Source of the DNA: Pseudomonadota bacterium
GTDB taxonomy: Bacteria > Pseudomonadota > Gammaproteobacteria > Burkholderiales > Burkholderiaceae_C
Length of the DNA: 13,789 nucleotides
Direction: 5' to 3'
Assembly: GCA_023436025.1 (NCBI GenBank)
Contig: JAEZKX010000278.1
Coordinates: 1 to 13,789 of the forward strand
In this document: positions 1 through 6,120 of the stretch, piece after piece
Layout of the letters: each line of letters starts with the position of its first letter
Numbering within the stretch: the first letter of the stretch is position 1
Notes under the pieces: model-generated
What the model was told of the DNA's origin: nothing
What the model saw: the letters and a program-made list of their open reading frames with translations, nothing else
Database searches by the model: none
Position numbers and translations under genes: made by a program

Positions 1-977
1 CCATCCGCGCCCACCACCTGGGGGTGCACGGCCGGCCCGGGGCGCGCACGGGTGGCCGGGTCGATGGCATGGATCTCCAGCCGCGCGCCCGGCAGCGGCA
101 GGTTGTTGGCGAAGTTGCCCGAGCGCGGATCCAGCGGGTCCAGGCCCGCGCCGGTCACGCGGCCGCCCAGGACCACGCGGTCTTCCGGCAGCACCTGCAC
201 GGTGGCCGGCGCGCGGCCGGTGATGAAGCGGAAGGCGTGGGCGAAGGCGGCCTCGGAGAACGAGGTCTCGCGGTGGTCGGCGCGCGGGATGACGACGTTG
301 GTGGCGCCCTGGAGCGCCGGGCCGTCGTAGCCCACGTTGGTTTTCAGGTTGCGGTCACCGATCCAGGCGCCGTGCGGCTGCGCATACTTGTCGTTGCTGT
401 CGGAGCGGATCGTCATCCACTTCACCGGGCCGGTGACTTCGTCGCCGGCGGCGTTCTTGGGCGCGTTGAGCGCCTGCAGGAAGGGGCCATTGCCGGCGAA
501 TTCGCTGCCGGGGTTGCGTCCGGGCACGTTCCAGATGCCGTGGTTGGGCACCCCGCCCAGGATGGCGTGGCTCACCGTGGCGGCGCCGCCGCCGTTCTGG
601 ATGTAGTTGCGGATGGCGTTGCCGCCGCGCGAGTTGCCCACCAGCACGACCCGGCTGGCGCCGTGCGCCTTCAGCGCGCGGTCGACCTCCGCCTTCAGGG
701 CGGCCATGTGGTCGGCGGTGGAACTGCGCCCCGGCTGCGGCCGGGTGTCGTCGTCGCGCGCCAGCGGGAAGGGCAGGTCGAAGGCGTGCAGCCGCTCGCG
801 CGGCCAGCCGTTGGATTCGAAGCGCCAGATCGTGGTCTGCCACAGCGAGGCGTTGTCGCCGTTGCCGTGGACGAAGACGATGGGCGGATACGCGGCGAGC
901 GAGGGCGCCGTGGTGGCGCAGCCGGCGGCAAGAAGGGCGCCGCCGGAATAGCCGAGGAAGCGTCTGCGGGTGGTCAT
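1..977 (-). CDS. Tat-exported alpha/beta-hydrolase (lipase-like lipoprotein), 3' end outside window
   Basis: The frame is open from the ATG at 977 to the window edge (325 full codons, no stop), so the C-terminus is missing. Residues 4-9 (RRRFLG) form a twin-arginine motif. They are followed by a hydrophobic stretch and a lipobox-like LAAGC ending at Cys20, which suggests Tat export of a folded enzyme and possible lipidation. The mature part has the alpha/beta-hydrolase pattern: HGNGD at residues 37-41 near the oxyanion site, the nucleophile elbow GNSRGG with Ser116, a likely acid in the SDSND stretch near 192-196, and a likely catalytic His235 in ADHRET. Residues ~260-325 look like a beta-rich accessory domain of the kind found after the catalytic domain in some lipases; that assignment is tentative. 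The likely role is ester or lipid hydrolysis outside the cytoplasm; the substrate is unknown. It lies downstream of the acyl-CoA dehydrogenase pair on the same strand, separated by a repeat pair, so co-transcription is uncertain. The SD is weak. Confidence 0.85.
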   Translation of the reverse strand, partial: MTTRRRFLGYSGGALLAAGCATTAPSLAAYPPIVFVHGNGDNASLWQTTIWRFESNGWPRERLHAFDLPFPLARDDDTRPQPGRSSTADHMAALKAEVDRALKAHGASRVVLVGNSRGGNAIRNYIQNGGGAATVSHAILGGVPNHGIWNVPGRNPGSEFAGNGPFLQALNAPKNAAGDEVTGPVKWMTIRSDSNDKYAQPHGAWIGDRNLKTNVGYDGPALQGATNVVIPRADHRETSFSEAAFAHAFRFITGRAPATVQVLPEDRVVLGGRVTGAGLDPLDPRSGNFANNLPLPGARLEIHAIDPATRARPGPAVHPQVVGAD

Positions 978-992
978 GGTCGTCCGTGTGAG

Positions 993-1059
993 GTAGGCTC
1001 GCGCAGCGAGTGCACCATCCGCGGACGCAAGCATGGTGTGCGCGCTGCGCGAGCACACC
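993..1059. repeat. Inverted pair of REP-like palindromes (REPIN-like)
   Basis: A forward copy starts with GTAG at 993-996 and continues with the palindromic core GCTCGCGCAGCGAG and GTGCACC to 1016. An inverted copy occupies 1035-1059 (its complement reads GGTGTGCTCGCGCAGCG and so on). The two share a 12-base identical segment, GCTCGCGCAGCG, and pair into a long hairpin across a ~15-base centre. The pair fills the gap between the dehydrogenase small subunit stop (1070) and the hydrolase start (977). Related copies lie at 8544-8618 and 13662-13789. Confidence 0.75.
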
Positions 1060-1069
1060 TGCGCATCCG

Positions 1070-2185
1070 CTACGCGAACACCCCTGCCGTGTCCTGCATT
1101 CTTTCCGAGACCTCGCCCAGCTGGTGCAGGGTATCCCCGTAAACCAGTTCCAGCTGCGTGAGCTTCTTGAAGTAGTGGCTGCCGATGTATTCGTCGGTCA
1201 CGCCGATGCCGCCGTGCAGCTGCACCGCGTTCTGGCCGATGAAGCGCATGGACACGCCCAGCTGGTACTTGGCGCGCGCCAGCGCGCGGCGGCGTTCCTC
1301 GGTGGGCGCATTCAGCTTGAGCGAGGCGTAGTAGCTCATGGACCGCGCCAGTTCCAGCTGCATCTTCATGTCGGCGACGCGGTGGCGCAGCGCCTGGAAG
1401 GTGGCCAGCGTGGTGCCGAACTGCTTGCGCGTGTTCATGTACTCCGCCGTCACCTGCAGGGTCTTGTCGAGGACGCCCACCGCCTCGGCGCAGGCCGCGG
1501 CGATGCCGATGTCGACCGCGTGCTCCAGGGCCGCCAGGCCGTCGGCCGCCACCAGGGCGGCGGGCGCGTCGCGCAGGCTCACTTCCGCCGCGCGGCCCCC
1601 TTCCATGGTGCCGTAGCCGCGCGCCTGCACGCCCGGGGCCTGCCGCTCCACCAGGAACAGCGCGATCCTGCCGTCGGCGCGTGCCGGCACCAGGTAGGCA
1701 TCGGCCTGGTCGCCGACCGGCACCACGCTCTTGTCGCCGCTGACCGTCCAGCCGTCGCCAGCGCGCGTCGCCTGGGCCTCGCAGGCATCGAGGCGGTAGC
1801 GGGCCTTGCGCTCCTGGTAGGCCAGCACCACCAGCGCCTCGCCGCCGGCCAGCCGGGGCAGCCAGGCCTGCTGCAGCTCGCTGCCGGCGTAGCCGCCGAT
1901 GACGCCGCTGGCGATGAGGGTCTGGGCGAGCGGCTCCAGCACCAGGCCGCGCCCGAGCTCCTCCATCACGACCATCGCCTCGACCGGGCCCATGCCCATG
2001 CCGCCGTGTTCCTCGGCCACGTACAGGCCTGCCAGGCCCAGGTCGGCCAGTTCGCCGTAGGCGCCGCGGTCGAAGCCGCCGGCCGCGGCGATGGCGCGCC
2101 GGCGTTCGAAGCCGTAGCTGCGGTCGACCCACTTGCGCACGGCGTCGCGCAGCTGTTCCTGGTCGTCGGTGAAATCAAAATCCAT
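1070..2185 (-). CDS. Acyl-CoA dehydrogenase, small (PimD-like) subunit
   Basis: This 371-residue protein is a flavin-dependent acyl-CoA dehydrogenase, a family that introduces a trans-2 double bond into acyl-CoA and passes electrons to ETF. The N-terminal helical domain starts with MDFDFTDDQEQLRDAV. The FAD-contacting RKQFG (253-257) and QLHGGIG (322-328) motifs are clear. The position that carries the catalytic glutamate in short-chain members (YEGT) reads VYGDT near 349, and the alternative helix position reads LEHA rather than ER, so this chain may not hold the catalytic base itself. It resembles the small subunit PimD of pimeloyl-CoA dehydrogenase. The start at 2185 has the SD GAGGAA about 8 bases upstream. 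The stop is TAG. It follows the large subunit gene by 69 bases, so the two very probably form a heteromeric enzyme. The acyl chain is not determined by the sequence; dicarboxylyl-CoA is only one possibility. Confidence 0.9.
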   Translation of the reverse strand: MDFDFTDDQEQLRDAVRKWVDRSYGFERRRAIAAAGGFDRGAYGELADLGLAGLYVAEEHGGMGMGPVEAMVVMEELGRGLVLEPLAQTLIASGVIGGYAGSELQQAWLPRLAGGEALVVLAYQERKARYRLDACEAQATRAGDGWTVSGDKSVVPVGDQADAYLVPARADGRIALFLVERQAPGVQARGYGTMEGGRAAEVSLRDAPAALVAADGLAALEHAVDIGIAAACAEAVGVLDKTLQVTAEYMNTRKQFGTTLATFQALRHRVADMKMQLELARSMSYYASLKLNAPTEERRRALARAKYQLGVSMRFIGQNAVQLHGGIGVTDEYIGSHYFKKLTQLELVYGDTLHQLGEVSERMQDTAGVFA

Positions 2186-2254
2186 GTCTCGTTCCTCGCT
2201 TGGCGGCTGGTGTGTGACGTCTGTGCATGCGTGCGTCGTGGCGGTCGCCCGGCA

Positions 2255-3433
2255 TCAGCCGAGGACGACCTGCGCCACGATGTTGCGCTGCACCTCGTTG
2301 GAGCCGCCGTAGATCGTCGTCTTGCGCATGTTGAAGTAGCTCGCCGCCAGCGGCGCGAGGTAGGCGGCGCCCACGTGCTCGCCCTGGTAGCCGGCCTCCA
2401 TGGCCTCGCGCACGAAGGGCAGGGCATAGGGGCCCGCGGCCAGCATCATCAGCTCGGTGTAGCGCTGCTGGATCTCGCTGCCCTTGATCTTGAGCAGGCC
2501 CGCGATCTCCAGCGGGTTCTTGCCGGACTTCTCGGCCGACAGCACCCGCAGCACCAGCATCTCCAGGGCCACCACGTCGACTTCGAGCTTGGCGATCTCG
2601 TCGCGGAAGCGCCGGTCGTCGTACACGCCCTCGTTCCTGGCGATGCGCTTGAGGCGTTCCAGCTCGCGCTTGGCGCGGTTGACGTCGGCGATGTTGGTGC
2701 GCTCGTGCGACAGCAGGTGCTTGGCGTAGGTCCAGCCCTTGTTCTCCTCGCCGATCAGGTTCTCGGCAGGCACTTCGACGTTGTCGAAGAAGACCTCGTT
2801 CACCTCGTGCTCGCCGTCCAGCATGATGATGGGCCGCACGGTGACGCCGGGCGACTTCATGTCGATCAGCAGGAAGGAGATGCCGGTCTGCGGCTTGCCT
2901 TCGGTGGAGGTGCGCACCAGGCAGAAGATCCAGTCGCCATGCTGCGCCAGCGTGGTCCAGGTCTTCTGGCCGTTGACGATGTACTTGTCGCCCCTGCGTT
3001 CGGCCCGGGTCTTGAGCGAGGCCAGGTCCGAGCCGGAACCCGGCTCGCTGTAGCCCTGGCTCCACCAGACGTCGCCGCTGGCGATGCCGGGCAGGAAGCG
3101 CTGCTGCTGCTCGGGCGAGCCGAAGGCCATGATCACCGGCGCCACCATCACCGGGCCGAAGGGCACGATGCGCGGCGCGCCGGCCAGCGCGGTCTCTTCC
3201 TCGAACAGGTGCTTCTGCACCGCGGTCCAGCCGGGGCCGCCGAACTGCTTGGGCCAGCCGTAGCCCAGCCAGCCCTTCTTGCCGAGGATGCGGGCCCAGC
3301 GCTGCATGTCGTCGCGCGACAGCCGCAAGGCGTTGTGCACCTTGTGGGAAATGTCCTGGGGCAGGTTGTCGCGCACCCAGGCGCGGATGTCTTCCCTGAA
3401 TTGCTGTTCTTCAGGGGTAAAGGCGAGGTCCAT
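2255..3433 (-). CDS. Acyl-CoA dehydrogenase, large (PimC-like) subunit
   Basis: This 392-residue flavoprotein of the acyl-CoA dehydrogenase superfamily opens with MDLAFTPEEQQFREDI. It carries the substrate/FAD signature GYSEPGSGSDLASL (127-140), the beta-domain motif VNGQKTWTT (153-161) and a C-terminal IYGGSNEVQRNIV (374-386). The glutamate of the usual YEGT motif is a glycine here. A Glu at 244, in SHERTNIAD, matches the long-chain/isovaleryl-type position of the catalytic base (QERLLIAD-like). The active site therefore probably sits in this chain. The sequence resembles PimC, the large subunit of pimeloyl-CoA dehydrogenase in Rhodopseudomonas. The ATG at 3433 has the SD GGAG about 7 bases upstream. 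The gene begins only 25 bases after the yceH-family stop and precedes the small subunit gene, so the three genes look like one transcription unit. No CoA ligase, thiolase or ETF gene is adjacent, so the pathway cannot be read from context. Confidence 0.92.
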   Translation of the reverse strand: MDLAFTPEEQQFREDIRAWVRDNLPQDISHKVHNALRLSRDDMQRWARILGKKGWLGYGWPKQFGGPGWTAVQKHLFEEETALAGAPRIVPFGPVMVAPVIMAFGSPEQQQRFLPGIASGDVWWSQGYSEPGSGSDLASLKTRAERRGDKYIVNGQKTWTTLAQHGDWIFCLVRTSTEGKPQTGISFLLIDMKSPGVTVRPIIMLDGEHEVNEVFFDNVEVPAENLIGEENKGWTYAKHLLSHERTNIADVNRAKRELERLKRIARNEGVYDDRRFRDEIAKLEVDVVALEMLVLRVLSAEKSGKNPLEIAGLLKIKGSEIQQRYTELMMLAAGPYALPFVREAMEAGYQGEHVGAAYLAPLAASYFNMRKTTIYGGSNEVQRNIVAQVVLG

Positions 3434-3458
3434 TCACGTCTCCGGAGATCCTGTCGAT

Positions 3459-4142
3459 TTAAGCACGGTCGTTCGCTTCGGGCTGTCCGGGCGGCGACAA
3501 ACCCAACTGCGCGGCCATATCCTGCACCTGGGCGCGCAGCTGCGCGACCTCCATTTCGAGTGCGGACAGGCGGGCCAGCAAGGCGGATTCGTCGGGGCCG
3601 CCGGCCTGCGCGGCCGGCGCCGCGGTCGCGGTCGCGGCCTGCACCGGTCCGCACAGCAGGTGGGCCCAGCGCGCCTCGCGCGCGCCCGGAGCGCGCGGCA
3701 GCTGCACCACCAGCGGCCCGCCCTGGGCTTCGGTACGCGCGGCCAGTTCGTCGAGGAAGGCCTGCACCGACGAGATGTCGGCGAAGCGGTACCAGCGCTC
3801 GCTGTGGATGCGCAACTCGCCGGCCGTCTGCGGCCCGCGCAGCATCAGCAGGCCCAGCAACACGGCCGACTGCTCCGGCACCACCATCGCGCGCTGGAAG
3901 TTGTGCTCCCAGCGATCCACGCGGTTGCCGCGCGCGGTGAAGGCGAGCGAACGCGCCTTGAGGCCGTCGAGCGCCTGCTGCACCTCGGCTTCGCTCAGGT
4001 TGGTGACGGGCTCGCGGCTGCTGCGCTGGTTGCAGCCGGCCACCAGCGCATTGAGCGACATGGGATAGCTGTCCGGCACGGTACGCGCCTTTTCCATCAG
4101 CGTGCCCAGCACGCGCGCCTCGGCGAAGGTCAGCGGTTCCAT
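3459..4142 (-). CDS. yceH: YceH family (DUF480/UPF0502) protein
   Basis: The 227-residue protein matches the conserved YceH/UPF0502 family, built of winged-helix domains and without an established biochemical role. Family-typical stretches are LTFAEARVLGTLMEK at the N-terminus, YPMSLNALVAGCNQRSSREPV (residues ~26-46), ELRIHSERWYRFADI in the second domain, and PLVVQLPRAPGAREARWAHLL before a low-complexity Ala-rich linker. Residues ~183-212 form a predicted short coiled coil (SALEMEVAQLRAQVQDM), which suggests self-association. The frame stays open upstream to 4703, but that extension is antisense to purN, and the family N-terminus fits the ATG at 4142. There is no good SD; a GATTAT hexamer ends nine bases before the ATG, so the mRNA could be nearly leaderless. 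It is the first gene of a unit continuing into the acyl-CoA dehydrogenases and is divergent from purN across 24 bases. Confidence 0.9.
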   Translation of the reverse strand: MEPLTFAEARVLGTLMEKARTVPDSYPMSLNALVAGCNQRSSREPVTNLSEAEVQQALDGLKARSLAFTARGNRVDRWEHNFQRAMVVPEQSAVLLGLLMLRGPQTAGELRIHSERWYRFADISSVQAFLDELAARTEAQGGPLVVQLPRAPGAREARWAHLLCGPVQAATATAAPAAQAGGPDESALLARLSALEMEVAQLRAQVQDMAAQLGLSPPGQPEANDRA

Positions 4143-4166
4143 GGGGCTGGGATAATCGTGGGCTGC
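4143..4166. promoter_or_regulatory. 24-bp divergent yceH/purN promoter candidate
   Basis: The whole gap between two divergent start codons is 24 bases. It holds a single AT-rich element in an otherwise GC-rich stretch. On the plus strand this reads GATAAT (4151-4156), and on the minus strand GATTAT (complement of 4152-4157), each resembling a -10 hexamer (consensus TATAAT). The element GATAATC is symmetric around its central base. Transcription from either hexamer would start within a few bases of the start codon. No convincing -35 hexamer is seen on either side, and neither gene has a clear SD. The promoter function is inferred. Confidence 0.45.
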
Positions 4167-4748
4167 ATGAAGAACATCGTCATCCTGATTTCCGGCGGGG
4201 GTTCCAACATGGCCGCCATTGTGCGCGCCGCGCTGCGCGACGACTGGCAGCGGCTGTACGGGGCCTCCGTGGCCGCCGTGGTCAGCAACCGCCCCGACGC
4301 GGGCGGGCTGGCCATCGCGCGCGCGCACGGCATCGCGACGGCGGTGGTCGACCACAAGGCCTTTCCCAGCCGCGAGGCGTTCGACGCCGCCCTGGCGCAG
4401 GCGATCGACGCCCATGCGCCGGCACTGGTGGTGCTGGCCGGCTTCATGCGCATCCTCACGCCCGGCTTCGTGGCGCGCTACCAGGGCCGGCTGTTGAACA
4501 TCCATCCCTCGCTGCTGCCGGCCTTTCCCGGCCTGCACACGCACCAGCGCGCGCTCGACGCCGGCTGCCGCGTGCACGGCGCCACCGTGCACCAGGTCAC
4601 GGCGGAACTCGATTTCGGCCCCATCCTGGCGCAGGCGGTGGTGCCGGTGCTGCCGGGTGACGATGCCGCCGCCCTGGCGGCGCGGGTGCTGACGCAGGAG
4701 CACCTGCTCTATCCGCGCGCCATCGCCGGCTTCCTGGGAGCCGCCTGA
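4167..4748 (+). CDS. purN: Phosphoribosylglycinamide formyltransferase (GAR transformylase)
   Basis: The 193-residue protein transfers a formyl group from 10-formyltetrahydrofolate to glycinamide ribonucleotide, the third step of de novo purine synthesis, in the cytoplasm. The N-terminus MKNIVILISGGGSNM carries the phosphate-binding loop. The catalytic triad of the family is present: Asn and His in LLNIHPSLLPAFPGLHTH, and Asp in TAELDFGPILAQ. Length is near the usual ~190-215. The start at 4167 gives the canonical N-terminus, although no SD precedes it; an in-frame GTG lies at 4158. The gene is divergent from yceH and overlaps the next gene by one base (TGATG), so purN and the methyltransferase are probably translated in a coupled way. 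No purine operator is recognisable. Confidence 0.95.
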   Translation: MKNIVILISGGGSNMAAIVRAALRDDWQRLYGASVAAVVSNRPDAGGLAIARAHGIATAVVDHKAFPSREAFDAALAQAIDAHAPALVVLAGFMRILTPGFVARYQGRLLNIHPSLLPAFPGLHTHQRALDAGCRVHGATVHQVTAELDFGPILAQAVVPVLPGDDAAALAARVLTQEHLLYPRAIAGFLGAA

Positions 4749-6013
4749 TGCATCCCAAGGCCCTGCTCGACGCTTGCAGCGAACTGGTGCGCCAGGTCCT
4801 GCGTTTCGACCACCCGGCGGACGCCATCGTCTCGCGCTTCTTCCGCGAGCACCGCGGCCTGGGCCCGCGCGAGCGCGCCACCCTGGCCGAGACCGCCTAT
4901 GCGGTGGTGCGCCGCAAGCTGCTCTACGAGTACCTGGCGCGCTCCGGCTCCGGGCCGCGCGAGCGCCGGCTGGCCATCCTGGGCTTCGCCGGCCCGCGCG
5001 ACTTCCTGCTGGCGGCGCTGACGCCGCAGGAGAAGGAGTGGCTGGCCGCCTGCGACGCGGTGCGGCCCGAGGAGCTGCAGGACCGCCATCGCCACAACCT
5101 GCCCGAGTGGCTGGTGCAGCCGCTGCGGGAGCAGGTGGGCGAGGGCTTCTGGCCGCTGGTAGAGGCCATGAACGCGCCGGCGCCGCTGGACCTGCGCGTC
5201 AATGCGCTCACCGACAAGCGCGAGGAGGTGCGGCAGGAACTGGCGCGGGCGGGCATCGATGCCCAGCCCACGCCCTGGTCGCCCTGGGGCCTGCGCATCG
5301 ACGGCAAGCCGGCGCTGACCCGGCTCGATGCCTTCACGCGCGGCGCGATCGAGGTCCAGGACGAGGGCTCGCAGTTGCTGGCGCTGCTGACCGATGCGCG
5401 CCGTGGCCAGATGGTGGTGGATTTCTGCGCTGGCGCCGGCGGCAAGACCTTGGCCCTGGGCGCGGCCATGCGCAACACCGGGCGGCTGTACGCCTTCGAC
5501 GTGTCGGCCCACCGCCTGGAGAACCTCAAGCCGCGGCTGGCGCGCAGCAAGCTGAGCAACGTGCACCCTGCGGCCATCGCCCACGAGCGCGACGAGCGCA
5601 TCAAGCGGCTGGCCGGCAAGATCGACCGCGTGATCGTCGACGCCCCTTGTTCCGGGCTGGGCACCCTGCGCCGCAATCCGGACCTGAAATGGCGGCAGTC
5701 GCCCGAGGCGCTGGGCGAGCTGGCGGCCAAGCAGCAGGCGATCCTGGCCAGCGCGGCGCGCCTGCTCAAGCCGGGCGGCCGCCTCGTGTACGCCACCTGC
5801 AGCCTGCTGCGCGCCGAGAACGAGGACATCGCCCAGGCCTTCTCGGCCGCCCACGCGGATTTGCGCCCACTGCCGTTGGCCGACCTGCTGGAACAGGCCA
5901 AGGTGGCGCAGGGTGCGCGCCTGTGTACGCCCGACGGGCAGTACCTGCGGCTTTGGCCGCATCTGCACCACACCGATGGTTTCTTCGCCGCAGCGTGGGA
6001 AAAAGTCCAATAA
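4748..6013 (+). CDS. RsmB/NOP-family rRNA (cytosine-C5) methyltransferase
   Basis: The 421-residue protein is a SAM-dependent RNA m5C methyltransferase of the RsmB/Sun/NOP2 family, probably acting on 16S rRNA. An N-terminal helical region of ~146 residues (in the place of the NusB-like domain of RsmB) is followed by LDLRVNAL and the linker EVQDEGSQLLALL, then the Rossmann fold with the SAM motif VVDFCAGAGGKTLALG starting near 223. Two cysteines characteristic of the family are present: C301 in DAPCSGLGTLRRNPD and C351 in YATCSLL. The second is the expected nucleophile and the first the release cysteine. Their 50-residue spacing equals that of E. coli RsmB. The ATG overlaps the purN stop by one base, and a GGGAG SD lies at 4736-4740 inside purN. 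Burkholderiales often carry more than one family member, so the exact target base (for example C967) is not certain and I give no symbol. Confidence 0.9.
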   Translation: MHPKALLDACSELVRQVLRFDHPADAIVSRFFREHRGLGPRERATLAETAYAVVRRKLLYEYLARSGSGPRERRLAILGFAGPRDFLLAALTPQEKEWLAACDAVRPEELQDRHRHNLPEWLVQPLREQVGEGFWPLVEAMNAPAPLDLRVNALTDKREEVRQELARAGIDAQPTPWSPWGLRIDGKPALTRLDAFTRGAIEVQDEGSQLLALLTDARRGQMVVDFCAGAGGKTLALGAAMRNTGRLYAFDVSAHRLENLKPRLARSKLSNVHPAAIAHERDERIKRLAGKIDRVIVDAPCSGLGTLRRNPDLKWRQSPEALGELAAKQQAILASAARLLKPGGRLVYATCSLLRAENEDIAQAFSAAHADLRPLPLADLLEQAKVAQGARLCTPDGQYLRLWPHLHHTDGFFAAAWEKVQ

Positions 6014-6016
6014 GAA

Positions 6017-6055
6017 CGCGCACTTGCGCGAAATCAATGACGCGGGTGAACCCGC
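6017..6055. promoter_or_regulatory. Two perfect 6-2-6 dyads upstream of the desaturase
   Basis: CGCGCA-CT-TGCGCG lies at 6017-6030 and GCGGGT-GA-ACCCGC at 6042-6055; both are perfect 14-base inverted repeats with centres 25 bases apart. The second falls inside the spacer of the candidate desaturase promoter, which suits a repressor operator. The first starts just four bases after the methyltransferase stop. Neither is followed by a T-run, so intrinsic termination is unlikely. Regulator identity is unknown. Confidence 0.5.
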
Positions 6056-6066
6056 AGCCATAAAAT
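6037..6066 (+). promoter_or_regulatory. Candidate sigma-70 promoter of the desaturase gene
   Basis: A -35-like ATGACG (6037-6042, 4/6 to TTGACA) and a -10-like TAAAAT (6061-6066, 5/6 to TATAAT) are separated by 18 bases. A start near 6073 would give a leader of roughly 48 bases before the ATG at 6121. The -10 is the most AT-rich spot of the intergenic region. This is inferred from consensus only. Confidence 0.5.
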
Positions 6067-6120
6067 GGGTCGAACCCCGGCAGCACGTCGCTGCGCTTTA
6101 GAGAAAGAGACCCCCACTCC

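Noticed and set aside
766..2424. Two FtsK-orienting GGGNAGGG octamers on the plus strand (766-773 and 2417-2424)
   Set aside because: Two copies in a GC-rich window are within chance, both lie inside coding sequence, and the E. coli motif may not apply to this FtsK.
1010..3940. A very long open frame (976 codons) on the plus strand, antisense to the acyl-CoA dehydrogenase genes
   Set aside because: It lies opposite well-recognised genes, has low-complexity Ala/Arg/His-rich translation with no family features, and is expected from strong GC bias at third positions.
4143..4703. A possible 187-residue N-terminal extension of the YceH protein
   Set aside because: The extension is antisense to purN, and the known family N-terminus begins at the ATG at 4142.
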